Source: Nitrosomonas sp.
Lineage (GTDB): Bacteria; Pseudomonadota; Gammaproteobacteria; Burkholderiales; Nitrosomonadaceae
Direction of reading: 5' to 3'
NCBI RefSeq assembly: GCF_020852615.1
Contig: NZ_JADZAJ010000015.1
Span: 1 to 64,000, forward strand
DNA length: 64,000 nt
The notes under the pieces are model-generated. The model saw nothing but the letters and a program-made list of their open reading frames with translations. It was not told where the DNA came from and searched no databases. Positions 54,575 through 62,171 of this stretch are shown one piece after another; position 1 is the stretch's first letter; each line of letters begins with the position of its first letter. The translations under genes and the position numbers were made by a program.

Positions 54575-55930
54575 ATGACATCTGCTCCATCTTCTCCGAT
54601 ATCACAACAGCCACAACACCCTGCAATTCCGCGTGTCGGTTTTGTTTCCCTTGGCTGCCCCAAGGCAACAGTGGATTCCGAACGTATCCTCACCTGTCTG
54701 CGGGCAGAGGGTTATCTGATTTCGCCCAGCTATGCTGAAGCCGATCTGGTCGTTGTCAACACCTGCGGTTTTATTGACAGTGCCGTGGCGGAATCGCTGG
54801 AAACCATAGGTGAAGCACTGACTGAAAATGGCAAGGTAATCGTGACCGGCTGCCTCGGTGCAAAAGAGGACGTCATCCGGCAGGCACACCCCAGCGTGCT
54901 GGCAGTAACCGGCCCGCAAGCCACTGAAGAAGTCATGGCGGCTATCCACCATCATCTGCCCAAACCGCACGATCCCTATCTTGATCTGGTACCACCACAG
55001 GGAATCAGGCTCACACCCAAACACTATGCCTATCTCAAGATTTCCGAGGGCTGCAACCATCGCTGCACGTTCTGCATCATTCCCAGCATGCGCGGCGATC
55101 TGGTCAGCCGGCCGGTGGGAGGCGTGCTGCAGGAAGCACAAAGTCTGGTTGAAGCCGGGGTCAAGGAGCTGCTGATCATCTCCCAGGACACCAGTGCCTA
55201 CGGTGTGGATATCAAATACCGCACCGGCTTCTGGCAGGGCAGGCCGGTTCGCACCCGTATTACCGAACTGGCAAAAGCACTGGGAGAATTCGGTGTCTGG
55301 GTACGGTTGCATTACGTCTATCCCTACCCGCATGTGGACGAACTGATCCCGCTAATGGCAGATGGTAAACTCCTGCCTTATCTGGACATTCCTTTCCAGC
55401 ACGCCAATGAGCGCATACTCAGGCTGATGAAACGCCCGGCCAGCAGTGAAAATGTACTGGCACGTATCCGTCAGTGGCGCGGTATCTGTCCGGATATCGC
55501 ATTACGCAGCACCTTTATCGTCGGTTTTCCAGGCGAAACCGAGCAGGAATTTGAGGAATTACTGGCTTTTCTGGAAGAAGCGCAGCTTGACCGGGTTGGC
55601 GCATTTGCCTATTCACCCGTCAAAGGTGCGGCTGCCAATGCACTGCCGGATCACATCCCCTCTGAAATCCAGCAGGAGCGGCTGGAAAGGCTGATGCAAC
55701 GACAGGAAACCATCAGTGAAAAACGTCTGGCAGCGAAAAAAGGCCGGCAACTCAGGGTACTGATAGATACAGTTGATGAAGAAGGTGCCATTGCCAGAAG
55801 CTACGCTGATGCACCGGAAATTGACGGCGTTGTTTATATCAGCAATGCCTCAGCCCTGAAAACAGGTGATTGGGCGGATGTACGTGTTACCGATACCGAT
55901 ATTCACGATTTATGGGCGGAAAAAATCTGA
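54575..55930 (+). CDS. rimO: RimO, ribosomal protein S12 methylthiotransferase
   Basis: This 451-aa radical-SAM enzyme adds a methylthio group to an aspartate of ribosomal protein S12. The N-terminal UPF0004 domain ([18 protein letters not shown]) carries three cluster cysteines, the radical-SAM motif is CNHRCTFC, followed by [13 protein letters not shown], which separates RimO from MiaB, and a TRAM domain is at the C-terminus. The ATG at 54575 has no strong ribosome binding site. It is convergent with the PEP-CTERM gene. Confidence 0.96.
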   Translation: MTSAPSSPISQQPQHPAIPRVGFVSLGCPKATVDSERILTCLRAEGYLISPSYAEADLVVVNTCGFIDSAVAESLETIGEALTENGKVIVTGCLGAKEDVIRQAHPSVLAVTGPQATEEVMAAIHHHLPKPHDPYLDLVPPQGIRLTPKHYAYLKISEGCNHRCTFCIIPSMRGDLVSRPVGGVLQEAQSLVEAGVKELLIISQDTSAYGVDIKYRTGFWQGRPVRTRITELAKALGEFGVWVRLHYVYPYPHVDELIPLMADGKLLPYLDIPFQHANERILRLMKRPASSENVLARIRQWRGICPDIALRSTFIVGFPGETEQEFEELLAFLEEAQLDRVGAFAYSPVKGAAANALPDHIPSEIQQERLERLMQRQETISEKRLAAKKGRQLRVLIDTVDEEGAIARSYADAPEIDGVVYISNASALKTGDWADVRVTDTDIHDLWAEKI

Positions 55931-56084
55931 CGCGAGCGGTGCGGAAACATCATGACAGAAACCGGGGTACTGCCTGTCGTTCCGTTACCCCCTGCTTTAT
56001 TATGCTCACAGTTACGATACGATAACAAAAGTAACAAAACGCAGAGGGCTGCAACAAAATCAAGGATAAAGACAACGCCGTGAC

Positions 56085-56127
56085 AAAAACCCGGGATACT
56101 TCAGGGTAAAGCAACCTGAAATATCCC
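56085..56127 (-). terminator. Terminator between rimO and the PEP-CTERM gene
   Basis: A long hairpin GGGATA-C-TTCAGG / CCTGAA-A-TATCCC (6+6 bp with one mismatch, 9-nt loop) occupies 56093-56127. On the minus strand it is followed by CGGGTTTTTG, so it terminates the PEP-CTERM gene. On the plus strand the tail is only weakly T-rich (GATTTCTTT), but it may also help end rimO transcripts. Confidence 0.78.
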
Positions 56128-56152
56128 TGTGGATTTCTTTACTCGTTATCTG

Positions 56153-56929
56153 TCAGGCAAAAGAGGAAAAGTGTGTATTACTGTAACGACGGGTGCAGAA
56201 AAATACAGCACCCAGCCCCAGGGATAACAACAGCAATGTGCCGGGCTCACTGACCTCACGGGGATCACGAGGTTTTTCACGCCAGGTTAACAACGCCTGA
56301 TTATTCATCGGACTCACCGGGGTCAACTTGTAAAATTCCCACGTATCACTCACATAATTGTTGGGTATTGAAGCTATACCAGGTTTTCCATTTGAACCAG
56401 TCAGCCAGGTATCCGCTAAAGCCCGGGCACCATCAAAATCTGTTGTGGCTTTAAATGTCCCGTCTGACAGATTCCGTAAATTATCCCCTTCAAAGAAAAT
56501 TTCCCATAGAGTTAGCTGGAAAGCCGCATCATTTTTATTTGTACCCAAATCATTAAAGTGATTATCAAACAGCCAGCTAACCTGGGAGAGCTGTAAACCG
56601 GTCAGATTTGCTGGAGCAATGTCATAAGTCACGTTCCGGCCAGTTACCAGCCAGTGGTTTATATCAATACAAAAAGCTTGCAAAGAATTATTCCACTCAC
56701 CCCCTCCTCCAGATAGCACATTAAACTTAAACTCACCGGCACCCACTCCACCGTTAAGCGGTGTTGTTATGTTTCCCGATTTGGATCCATTAACAAAACC
56801 CTGATAATTCAATTCGATATTAACAGCCCAGCTTGCTGAAGCGAAACCAAGGGAAGCAATTGCAGCAGTTAAAACAGCCGTTTTCCGGATACCCCAGCCA
56901 AATTGTTTATGCTCTAAAAATAACTTCAC
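56153..56929 (-). CDS. PEP-CTERM sorted secreted protein
   Basis: This 258-aa protein has a signal peptide ending near SWAVN and a typical C-terminal sorting signal: VSEPGTLLLLSLGLGAVFFC followed by the basic TRR. The usual signal is VPEPG; SEPG is a known variation of the PEP motif. Such proteins are processed by exosortase and are thought to be attached to exopolysaccharide. The body resembles other PEP-CTERM proteins with a Cys in LQAFCIDINHW, and has no recognised enzymatic motif. It fits with the exosortase-associated glycosyltransferase at 42.5 kb. Confidence 0.88.
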   Translation of the reverse strand: MKLFLEHKQFGWGIRKTAVLTAAIASLGFASASWAVNIELNYQGFVNGSKSGNITTPLNGGVGAGEFKFNVLSGGGGEWNNSLQAFCIDINHWLVTGRNVTYDIAPANLTGLQLSQVSWLFDNHFNDLGTNKNDAAFQLTLWEIFFEGDNLRNLSDGTFKATTDFDGARALADTWLTGSNGKPGIASIPNNYVSDTWEFYKLTPVSPMNNQALLTWREKPRDPREVSEPGTLLLLSLGLGAVFFCTRRYSNTHFSSFA

Positions 56930-57182
56930 CGTATTTCTCCTTATTGGTTCTTATGTGATACCCGGTCATTCCAGGCATCTTCACCTTCTATTGAGCATTA
57001 AACATGCCAGAGATTAAATATCATTAATAAACAGACAGATAAAAAACAGGTTTATAATCTTGCTTAAGGGAGTGTAAAAAAACCCAACAGGTTTTAGGTG
57101 CATTGAGCCTGGTCTTCGGGTACAAATCACAGCCAGAACACACAACTTGAATTACAGGCTTGATACAGGAGGTTGCGTTACC

Positions 57183-57527
57183 ATGCCGGACATGAAAAAC
57201 AAGATTGAAAGCAGGCTGCAATCATTGCAACCGCAGTTTCTGGAAGTGATCAACGAGAGCTACCGTCACAATGTGCCGGCAGGATCGGAATCCCATTTCA
57301 AAGTGACAATTGTCTCGGATGTGTTTAGTGGCAAACCCCTGGTGGCGCGTCACCGGCTGGTTAATACCACACTGACAGATGAAATCGTCCGCTCCATTCA
57401 CGCGCTGGCGCTGCATACGCTCACCCCCGCGGAATGGCGGGAACGTAATGAAACGGCACATACCTCCCCGCCCTGCCTGGGTGGCTCCCCCGGCGAGATA
57501 CGTGCCGGTGCAAAAAAAGTATGCTGA
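57183..57527 (+). CDS. bolA: BolA-family protein
   Basis: This 114-aa protein has the BolA core: IESRLQSLQPQFLEVINESYRH, SHFKVTIVSDVFSGKPLVARHRLV, and IHALALHTLTPAEW. BolA proteins bind monothiol glutaredoxins and Fe-S clusters, or DNA. The C-terminal tail has two cysteines (SPPCLGG and KKVC). The track starts at a TTG; the ATG at 57183 with AGGAGG upstream is better. An A/T-rich hairpin (AAAAAAGT-N6-ACTTTTTT, 57513-57534) spans the stop codon and may act as a weak terminator. Confidence 0.92.
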   Translation: MPDMKNKIESRLQSLQPQFLEVINESYRHNVPAGSESHFKVTIVSDVFSGKPLVARHRLVNTTLTDEIVRSIHALALHTLTPAEWRERNETAHTSPPCLGGSPGEIRAGAKKVC

Positions 57528-57827
57528 CTTTTTTCAGGAAAATTCTGGGGCATTCACTATGCAAAAATTATTGATTTTTTTCGCATCCCGATTTTACGGC
57601 GGGCTGGTTTTACGGCAGAAATAAACAGACGGTTTCCACCTTGCTGCAAGCCATAAATGAAATATCGCGGTCAGACCAGCGTACTAACCCGGTGACCGGG
57701 TGTGATTCGGTATACAGCCTCAAGCCTTTATGGTGAATCTGATCGAGTGAATAAGACAGTCTCATAACAGGAAAAGCTATAATATCGCCCTTATTTTCAG
57801 TGTTTCGTCCATCTTAAGGCGGCTATT
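57528..57827. other. Intergenic region before the sigma factor gene
   Basis: About 300 nt without a gene. It contains the tail of the bolA hairpin and a second A/T-rich inverted repeat near 57559-57587 (ATGCAAAAAT ... ATTTTTTTCGCAT). A -10-like TATAAT at 57778-57783, about 45 nt before the sigma gene, has only a weak -35 upstream (GACAGT region). Nothing else is supported. Confidence 0.4.
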
Positions 57828-58397
57828 CTGGCTACTCGGCAGGAACTCTCAGAATTTCTCAGTGAAGTTGAGCTGCGTGCGTATAAGCAGGCATTATTTG
57901 CTGTGCAGGATGAGCATGCGGCACTTGATATCGTCCAGGATTCGATGATGAAGCTGGTTGAAAAATACTCAGACAAGCCTCTCTCCGAAATTCCCCCTCT
58001 GTTTCAGCGCATCTTGCAGAATACGATTCGTGATTTTTATCGCCGACAGAAATCACGCTCGCTCTGGGTAACATTATTTTCATCATTCATACCCGATTCG
58101 GATGACAGAGAAACCGGTACGGATATACCCGAGTCATTGCCGGTAGCCCCGGATTTTGGCTGTAAAAACAACCCCGGCACTGCAGCAGAACAATCACAGA
58201 TCATCGAGCTGATCAGCCAGGCAATAGAAAATTTACCGCCACGTCAACGGGAAGCCTTTCTGCTGCGTTACTGGGAAGAGATGGATGTGTCTGAAACAGC
58301 CAGGGTCATGGACTGTTCAGAAGGCAGCGTAAAAACGCATTGTTCCCGGGCAGCTCATACACTTGCTGCTCTGTTGGAGAGTAAAGGAATCAAATGA
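57828..58397 (+). CDS. ECF-type RNA polymerase sigma factor, likely non-ATG start
   Basis: Region 2 is visible as YKQALFAVQDEHAALDIVQDSMMKLVEKY, with IRDFYRRQKSRSLW, and region 4 as IENLPPRQREAFLLRYWEEMDVSETARVMDCSEGSVKTHCSRAAHTL. The track starts at a GTG (57903) that would cut region 2. The frame is open upstream to 57780 without ATG, GTG or TTG. AAGGCGG lies 5 nt upstream of ATT (57825) and CTG (57828), so one of these rare codons is the likely start, giving about 189 aa. The next gene overlaps by 4 nt and probably encodes a regulator of it. Confidence 0.8.
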   Translation: MATRQELSEFLSEVELRAYKQALFAVQDEHAALDIVQDSMMKLVEKYSDKPLSEIPPLFQRILQNTIRDFYRRQKSRSLWVTLFSSFIPDSDDRETGTDIPESLPVAPDFGCKNNPGTAAEQSQIIELISQAIENLPPRQREAFLLRYWEEMDVSETARVMDCSEGSVKTHCSRAAHTLAALLESKGIK

Positions 58398-59149
58398 TGA
58401 CTGAGGAAGAGAGAACGGGGAAAACCGTCAAAGGATTGCTGGACAAAAGCCTGGGTGATATCACCCCCGGCACCTTGTATCGCCTGCAGGCAGCGCGCAG
58501 AGCCGCGCTGGAACAGTATCAGCCGGCTGGAGAGGTATTGCACACCGGTACCGATACTCTGGTTCAGAGCGGGCTGCACTGGATTTCATCTCATGCCGGC
58601 AGACTGTTGCTGACAGCAAGTCTGTTGTTTTTTCTGGCGACACACAGTTACTGGCAGAAACAGCATCGTATCGAAGACAAAACCACGACTGCTCCCGCCA
58701 TCCTCACACAGGACGCACCTTCCGGCGCCCCGAAAACCAATGATACGGCTGATATGTACACGCCTTCCGATGAGGTGGCGAATGAGGTAACAGCCGGGGA
58801 AGCAGCTCCCCGGGATTCTGATGATGAAGGCGGTCATGCTAATGAAGCAGTGTCCGGGGTTGGCACGGAAACCGGTGATACGGGTGATTCCGATGATTCC
58901 GGCGAGGCTGACAGTGTGGATAATGCCGGCGATACCAGTAATGCTGGTACCTATGATTCTGCAGAAAACCAGGATTCACTGAATCAGGAAGAAACCGGCA
59001 GTACCGATGATTACGCACCAGGTGCAGATGATACGGTGGATTTCTACGATGAGGAAAATACCCCGGACACACCGGATACAACAGGTACAAACCAGAGCAA
59101 TACAGACAGTACTGATCATGCCGGCGACACCAGTGACACACCCCGATAA
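58394..59149 (+). CDS. DUF3619-like membrane protein with long acidic tail
   Basis: This 251-aa protein has a cytoplasmic N-terminus (KGLLDKSLGDITPGTLYRLQAARRAAL) resembling DUF3619, a family encoded next to sigma factors in betaproteobacteria, then one membrane span (RLLLTASLLFFLAT). About 150 periplasmic residues follow that are nearly all Asp, Glu, Ser, Thr, Gly and Asn, in imperfect GDTGDSDDSGEAD-like repeats without hydrophobic core. The topology suits an anti-sigma-like regulator, but no zinc motif is seen. The start overlaps the sigma gene stop (ATGATGA). The role of the acidic tail is unknown; metal binding is possible. Confidence 0.65.
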   Translation: MMTEEERTGKTVKGLLDKSLGDITPGTLYRLQAARRAALEQYQPAGEVLHTGTDTLVQSGLHWISSHAGRLLLTASLLFFLATHSYWQKQHRIEDKTTTAPAILTQDAPSGAPKTNDTADMYTPSDEVANEVTAGEAAPRDSDDEGGHANEAVSGVGTETGDTGDSDDSGEADSVDNAGDTSNAGTYDSAENQDSLNQEETGSTDDYAPGADDTVDFYDEENTPDTPDTTGTNQSNTDSTDHAGDTSDTPR

Positions 59150-59210
59150 TCACTTTTGACAGATGGTGGCCTGATCCGGCTATCCGTCAAATAATGTAAC
59201 CCTCCCCTGC

Positions 59211-59246
59211 AACGGCCGCTTGCAGCGATTGTTTGCATCGGCCGTT
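59211..59246 (+). terminator. Inverted repeat between the acidic protein gene and the ABC transporter
   Basis: Eight-bp arms AACGGCCG (59211-59218) and CGGCCGTT (59239-59246) enclose a 20-nt loop with an inner TGCA/TGCA pairing. The downstream tail is not a clean T-run, so this could be a weak terminator or a control element for the cyanophycin operon 30 nt further on. Confidence 0.35.
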
Positions 59247-59278
59247 TCCACGCTACTTCACGTTATTTTTTGTAATTA

Positions 59279-61609
59279 ATGTCATCCATTACCAGCGATC
59301 TGCCTCATATCATCCCCTCTGATTTTCCATCCCACTGGCAAACACGGATCAGTACCCTGCTCAACGGGCAGGAGCAAATCCTTGCCTGGCTGGAAATTGA
59401 TCTTGACAACCAGCTGCATTTTTCACCCGGATTACTCATCGTGACTACACACAGGATTCTTGCCCGATCCGAAAAGGATGAAAACTGGCAGGCATGGTCC
59501 AATCAGCCGGATATGAAACTGACGTATCAGGATCATGCCGGTATTTGCAGTATTGAGTTATTCGATATCCACGCACGACTTGCCTGCTGGCATTGCACGC
59601 TGGAGAAACATCAGGCAATCGATCAGCTGATTGCCCATTTTGTTCAGCTGATTACAGCTGAAACTGCTCAAACGGGAGAGGCCCCGGCAAATCCGGATGA
59701 AGGCACAGAAATTGAGAGTGACAGTAAAATTGCCATCGAAACTGATCTGGCAGACAGCAGTGAAAGTATTGCCACCGGCAATCAGGAAACGAATACAGCT
59801 CCCCCTTCCACCTGGACATTATTTCGCCTGTGGCGTTTTGCCAAACCATACAAATGGCAGCTGCTTACCGGTTTCATGCTGATGCTGGGCAGTACAGCCG
59901 CTGCACTGGTGCCACCCTATCTGACCATGCCGCTGATGGATAACGTGCTGATTCCCTACCAGAACGGCCATCCAATCGACACCGGTCTGGTGACATTCTA
60001 TCTGTCCGGCCTGCTGGGAGCAGCAGTTCTGGCCTGGATACTGGGCTGGTTACGCACCTACACAATGGCAAAGGTGTCTGAGCGTATCGGTGCTGATTTA
60101 CGAACAACTACCTATGAGCATCTGCTCGGTCTTTCTCAAGCCTATTTTGGCGGTAAGCGCACAGGTGATCTGATGGCACGTATCGGGGCGGAAACAGATC
60201 GGATTAATATGTTTCTATCACTCAATCTGCTCGATTTTGCGACAGATGTACTCATGATTACCCTGACCGTCATTATCCTGGTTTCGATCAACCCATGGCT
60301 GGCACTCATCACCCTGCTTCCCCTGCCCATCATTGCCTGGCTGATTCATCTGGTCCGGGATCGGTTACGGGTCGGTTTTGAAAAAACCGGGCGTGTCTGG
60401 GCCGAGGTCAACAATGTACTGGCGGATACTCTGCCCGGTATCCGGGTTGTTAAGGCATTCGCACAGGAAGAAAGAGAAATCGAGCGTTTCCGCATAGTTA
60501 ACCAGCGCAATGTGGAAATCAACGACCGGGTCAATAAAATCTGGGCGCTGTTTACACCCACGGTCACATTCCTGACGGAATGCGGCCTGCTGGTTGTATG
60601 GATTTTTGGTATCTGGCAGGTATCACAGGACCACATTACTGTTGGTGTACTCACTGCCTTTCTGGCCTACATTGGCCGCTTCTACCTGCGGCTGGATTCA
60701 ATGAGCCGGATTGTTTCAGCCACACAAAAGGCGGCAGCCGGCACCAAACGGATATTCGATATTCTCGATCATGTCTCCAGTGTGCCCGAGCCGGTCAAAC
60801 CCATTCATTTACCGGCGATAAAAGGCCATATCGGATTGAGCAACGTCAGTTTCCGCTACGGGACACGCCGGGTTATCCAGAATCTTGATTTTGCAATCAA
60901 ACCCGGCGAAATGATCGGTCTGGTTGGGCATAGCGGCTCGGGTAAAAGCACGCTTATCAACCTGATCTGCCGTTTTTATGATGTAACTGATGGCGCTATT
61001 CTGATTGATGATGTCGATATACGCTCACTCCCCATTGCAGAATACCGCAAACATATCGGGCTGGTATTACAGGAGCCTTTCCTGTTTTTCGGAACGATTG
61101 CTGAAAATATCGCCTACGGCAGACCCAACGCTTCCCGCAGAGAAATCATCGCTGCTGCACGCGCGGCATACGCCCATGAATTTATCCTGCGGCTGCCCTA
61201 TGGCTATGATTCCCTGGTAGGTGAACGCGGACAGGCGCTATCCGGTGGAGAAAGACAGCGTATTTCCATAGCCCGGGCATTGCTGATTGATCCTCGCATC
61301 CTGATACTGGACGAAGCCACTTCATCAGTAGATACCCAAACCGAACAGGAAATCCAGGGGGCACTGGATAACCTCGTTTCCGGCCGAACCACCATAGCTG
61401 TAGCGCATCGTCTTTCAACCCTGCAGCAGGCAAACCGGCTGGTGGTACTTGATCACGGCAAAATTGTGGAAGTTGGTAATCATGAGGAGCTGATGGATCG
61501 CCGGGGGCATTACTACCAGCTCTATCAGGCGCAATCACGCAGCAGTGATGACGAAGAACAACCCGCTGCAGCTGGAAAAATAATGGGTATCCGGAGCAAT
61601 CTCGCATGA
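59279..61609 (+). CDS. Cyanophycin-associated ABC exporter, fused membrane and ATPase domains
   Basis: This 776-aa half-transporter has an extra N-terminal soluble domain of about 170 residues (LLNGQEQILAWLEIDLDNQLHFSPGLLIVTTHRIL, PH-like in appearance) ahead of the six-helix exporter domain (from LWRFAKPYKWQLLTGFMLML). The ATPase has Walker A GHSGSGKSTLI near residue 550, signature LSGGERQRISIARALL and Walker B ILILDEATSSVD. In other proteobacteria the same transporter/DUF1854/cphA order marks cyanophycin loci. What it moves is unknown. It ends in ATGA overlap with the DUF1854 gene. Confidence 0.88.
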   Translation: MSSITSDLPHIIPSDFPSHWQTRISTLLNGQEQILAWLEIDLDNQLHFSPGLLIVTTHRILARSEKDENWQAWSNQPDMKLTYQDHAGICSIELFDIHARLACWHCTLEKHQAIDQLIAHFVQLITAETAQTGEAPANPDEGTEIESDSKIAIETDLADSSESIATGNQETNTAPPSTWTLFRLWRFAKPYKWQLLTGFMLMLGSTAAALVPPYLTMPLMDNVLIPYQNGHPIDTGLVTFYLSGLLGAAVLAWILGWLRTYTMAKVSERIGADLRTTTYEHLLGLSQAYFGGKRTGDLMARIGAETDRINMFLSLNLLDFATDVLMITLTVIILVSINPWLALITLLPLPIIAWLIHLVRDRLRVGFEKTGRVWAEVNNVLADTLPGIRVVKAFAQEEREIERFRIVNQRNVEINDRVNKIWALFTPTVTFLTECGLLVVWIFGIWQVSQDHITVGVLTAFLAYIGRFYLRLDSMSRIVSATQKAAAGTKRIFDILDHVSSVPEPVKPIHLPAIKGHIGLSNVSFRYGTRRVIQNLDFAIKPGEMIGLVGHSGSGKSTLINLICRFYDVTDGAILIDDVDIRSLPIAEYRKHIGLVLQEPFLFFGTIAENIAYGRPNASRREIIAAARAAYAHEFILRLPYGYDSLVGERGQALSGGERQRISIARALLIDPRILILDEATSSVDTQTEQEIQGALDNLVSGRTTIAVAHRLSTLQQANRLVVLDHGKIVEVGNHEELMDRRGHYYQLYQAQSRSSDDEEQPAAAGKIMGIRSNLA

Positions 61610-62082
61610 ACACGAATCTGACTGGCTGCAAACTGAACCGTAATACCTTTGGCAAGCTGATTGCCACAGGAAAAGACCATCAGATTCATGAAGGTGTGAT
61701 ACCTGTACGCGCATTTCCAGTCACGGCTCCCGGTGAAGGTATTTCACTGGTTGATAATCATGGCCATGAAGTGGTCTGGATAGATAACCTGGCTGAATTG
61801 CCCGAAATGGAACGCAACCTGATTGAAGAAGAATTTGCCAGCCGTGAATTCATGCCGGAAATTAAGCGTATCGACAAAGTTTCAAGTTTTGCCACACCCA
61901 GTATCTGGCAGGTACAAACTGATCGGGGCAATACTCAATTCACTCTCAAGGGCGAAGAAGATATCCGTCGCCTGTCACTTTCCACACTGCTGATTACCGA
62001 CAGCAATGGCATTCATTTTCTGGTTCGTGACCGATCCGTGCTGGATCGTCACAGCAACAAACTGCTGGATCGTTTTCTGTGA
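61606..62082 (+). CDS. DUF1854 protein of cyanophycin loci
   Basis: This 158-aa soluble protein matches DUF1854: GVIPVRAFPVTAPGEGISLVDNHGHEVVWIDNL, FMPEIKRIDKVSSFATPSIWQVQTDRGNTQF, and a C-terminal LLITDSNGIHFLVRDRSVLD. It contains no catalytic motif that I can identify. It overlaps the ABC transporter gene by 4 nt and precedes cphA by 89 nt. It is likely a partner of the transporter, whose N-terminal domain is also soluble. Confidence 0.87.
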   Translation: MNTNLTGCKLNRNTFGKLIATGKDHQIHEGVIPVRAFPVTAPGEGISLVDNHGHEVVWIDNLAELPEMERNLIEEEFASREFMPEIKRIDKVSSFATPSIWQVQTDRGNTQFTLKGEEDIRRLSLSTLLITDSNGIHFLVRDRSVLDRHSNKLLDRFL

Positions 62083-62171
62083 GCATTGTTTCTTGTAATT
62101 ATCATATTTTGCTGTAAACCGATCGGGCCTGTCCTGCGTTAATTCAGGTAAGTACATTCACCTTACTTTTC

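Noticed and set aside
57688-57700. CCCGGTGACCGGG, resembling the CRISPR repeat stem
   Set aside because: A short isolated palindrome with no repeat flanks or second copy; chance similarity of G+C-rich palindromes.
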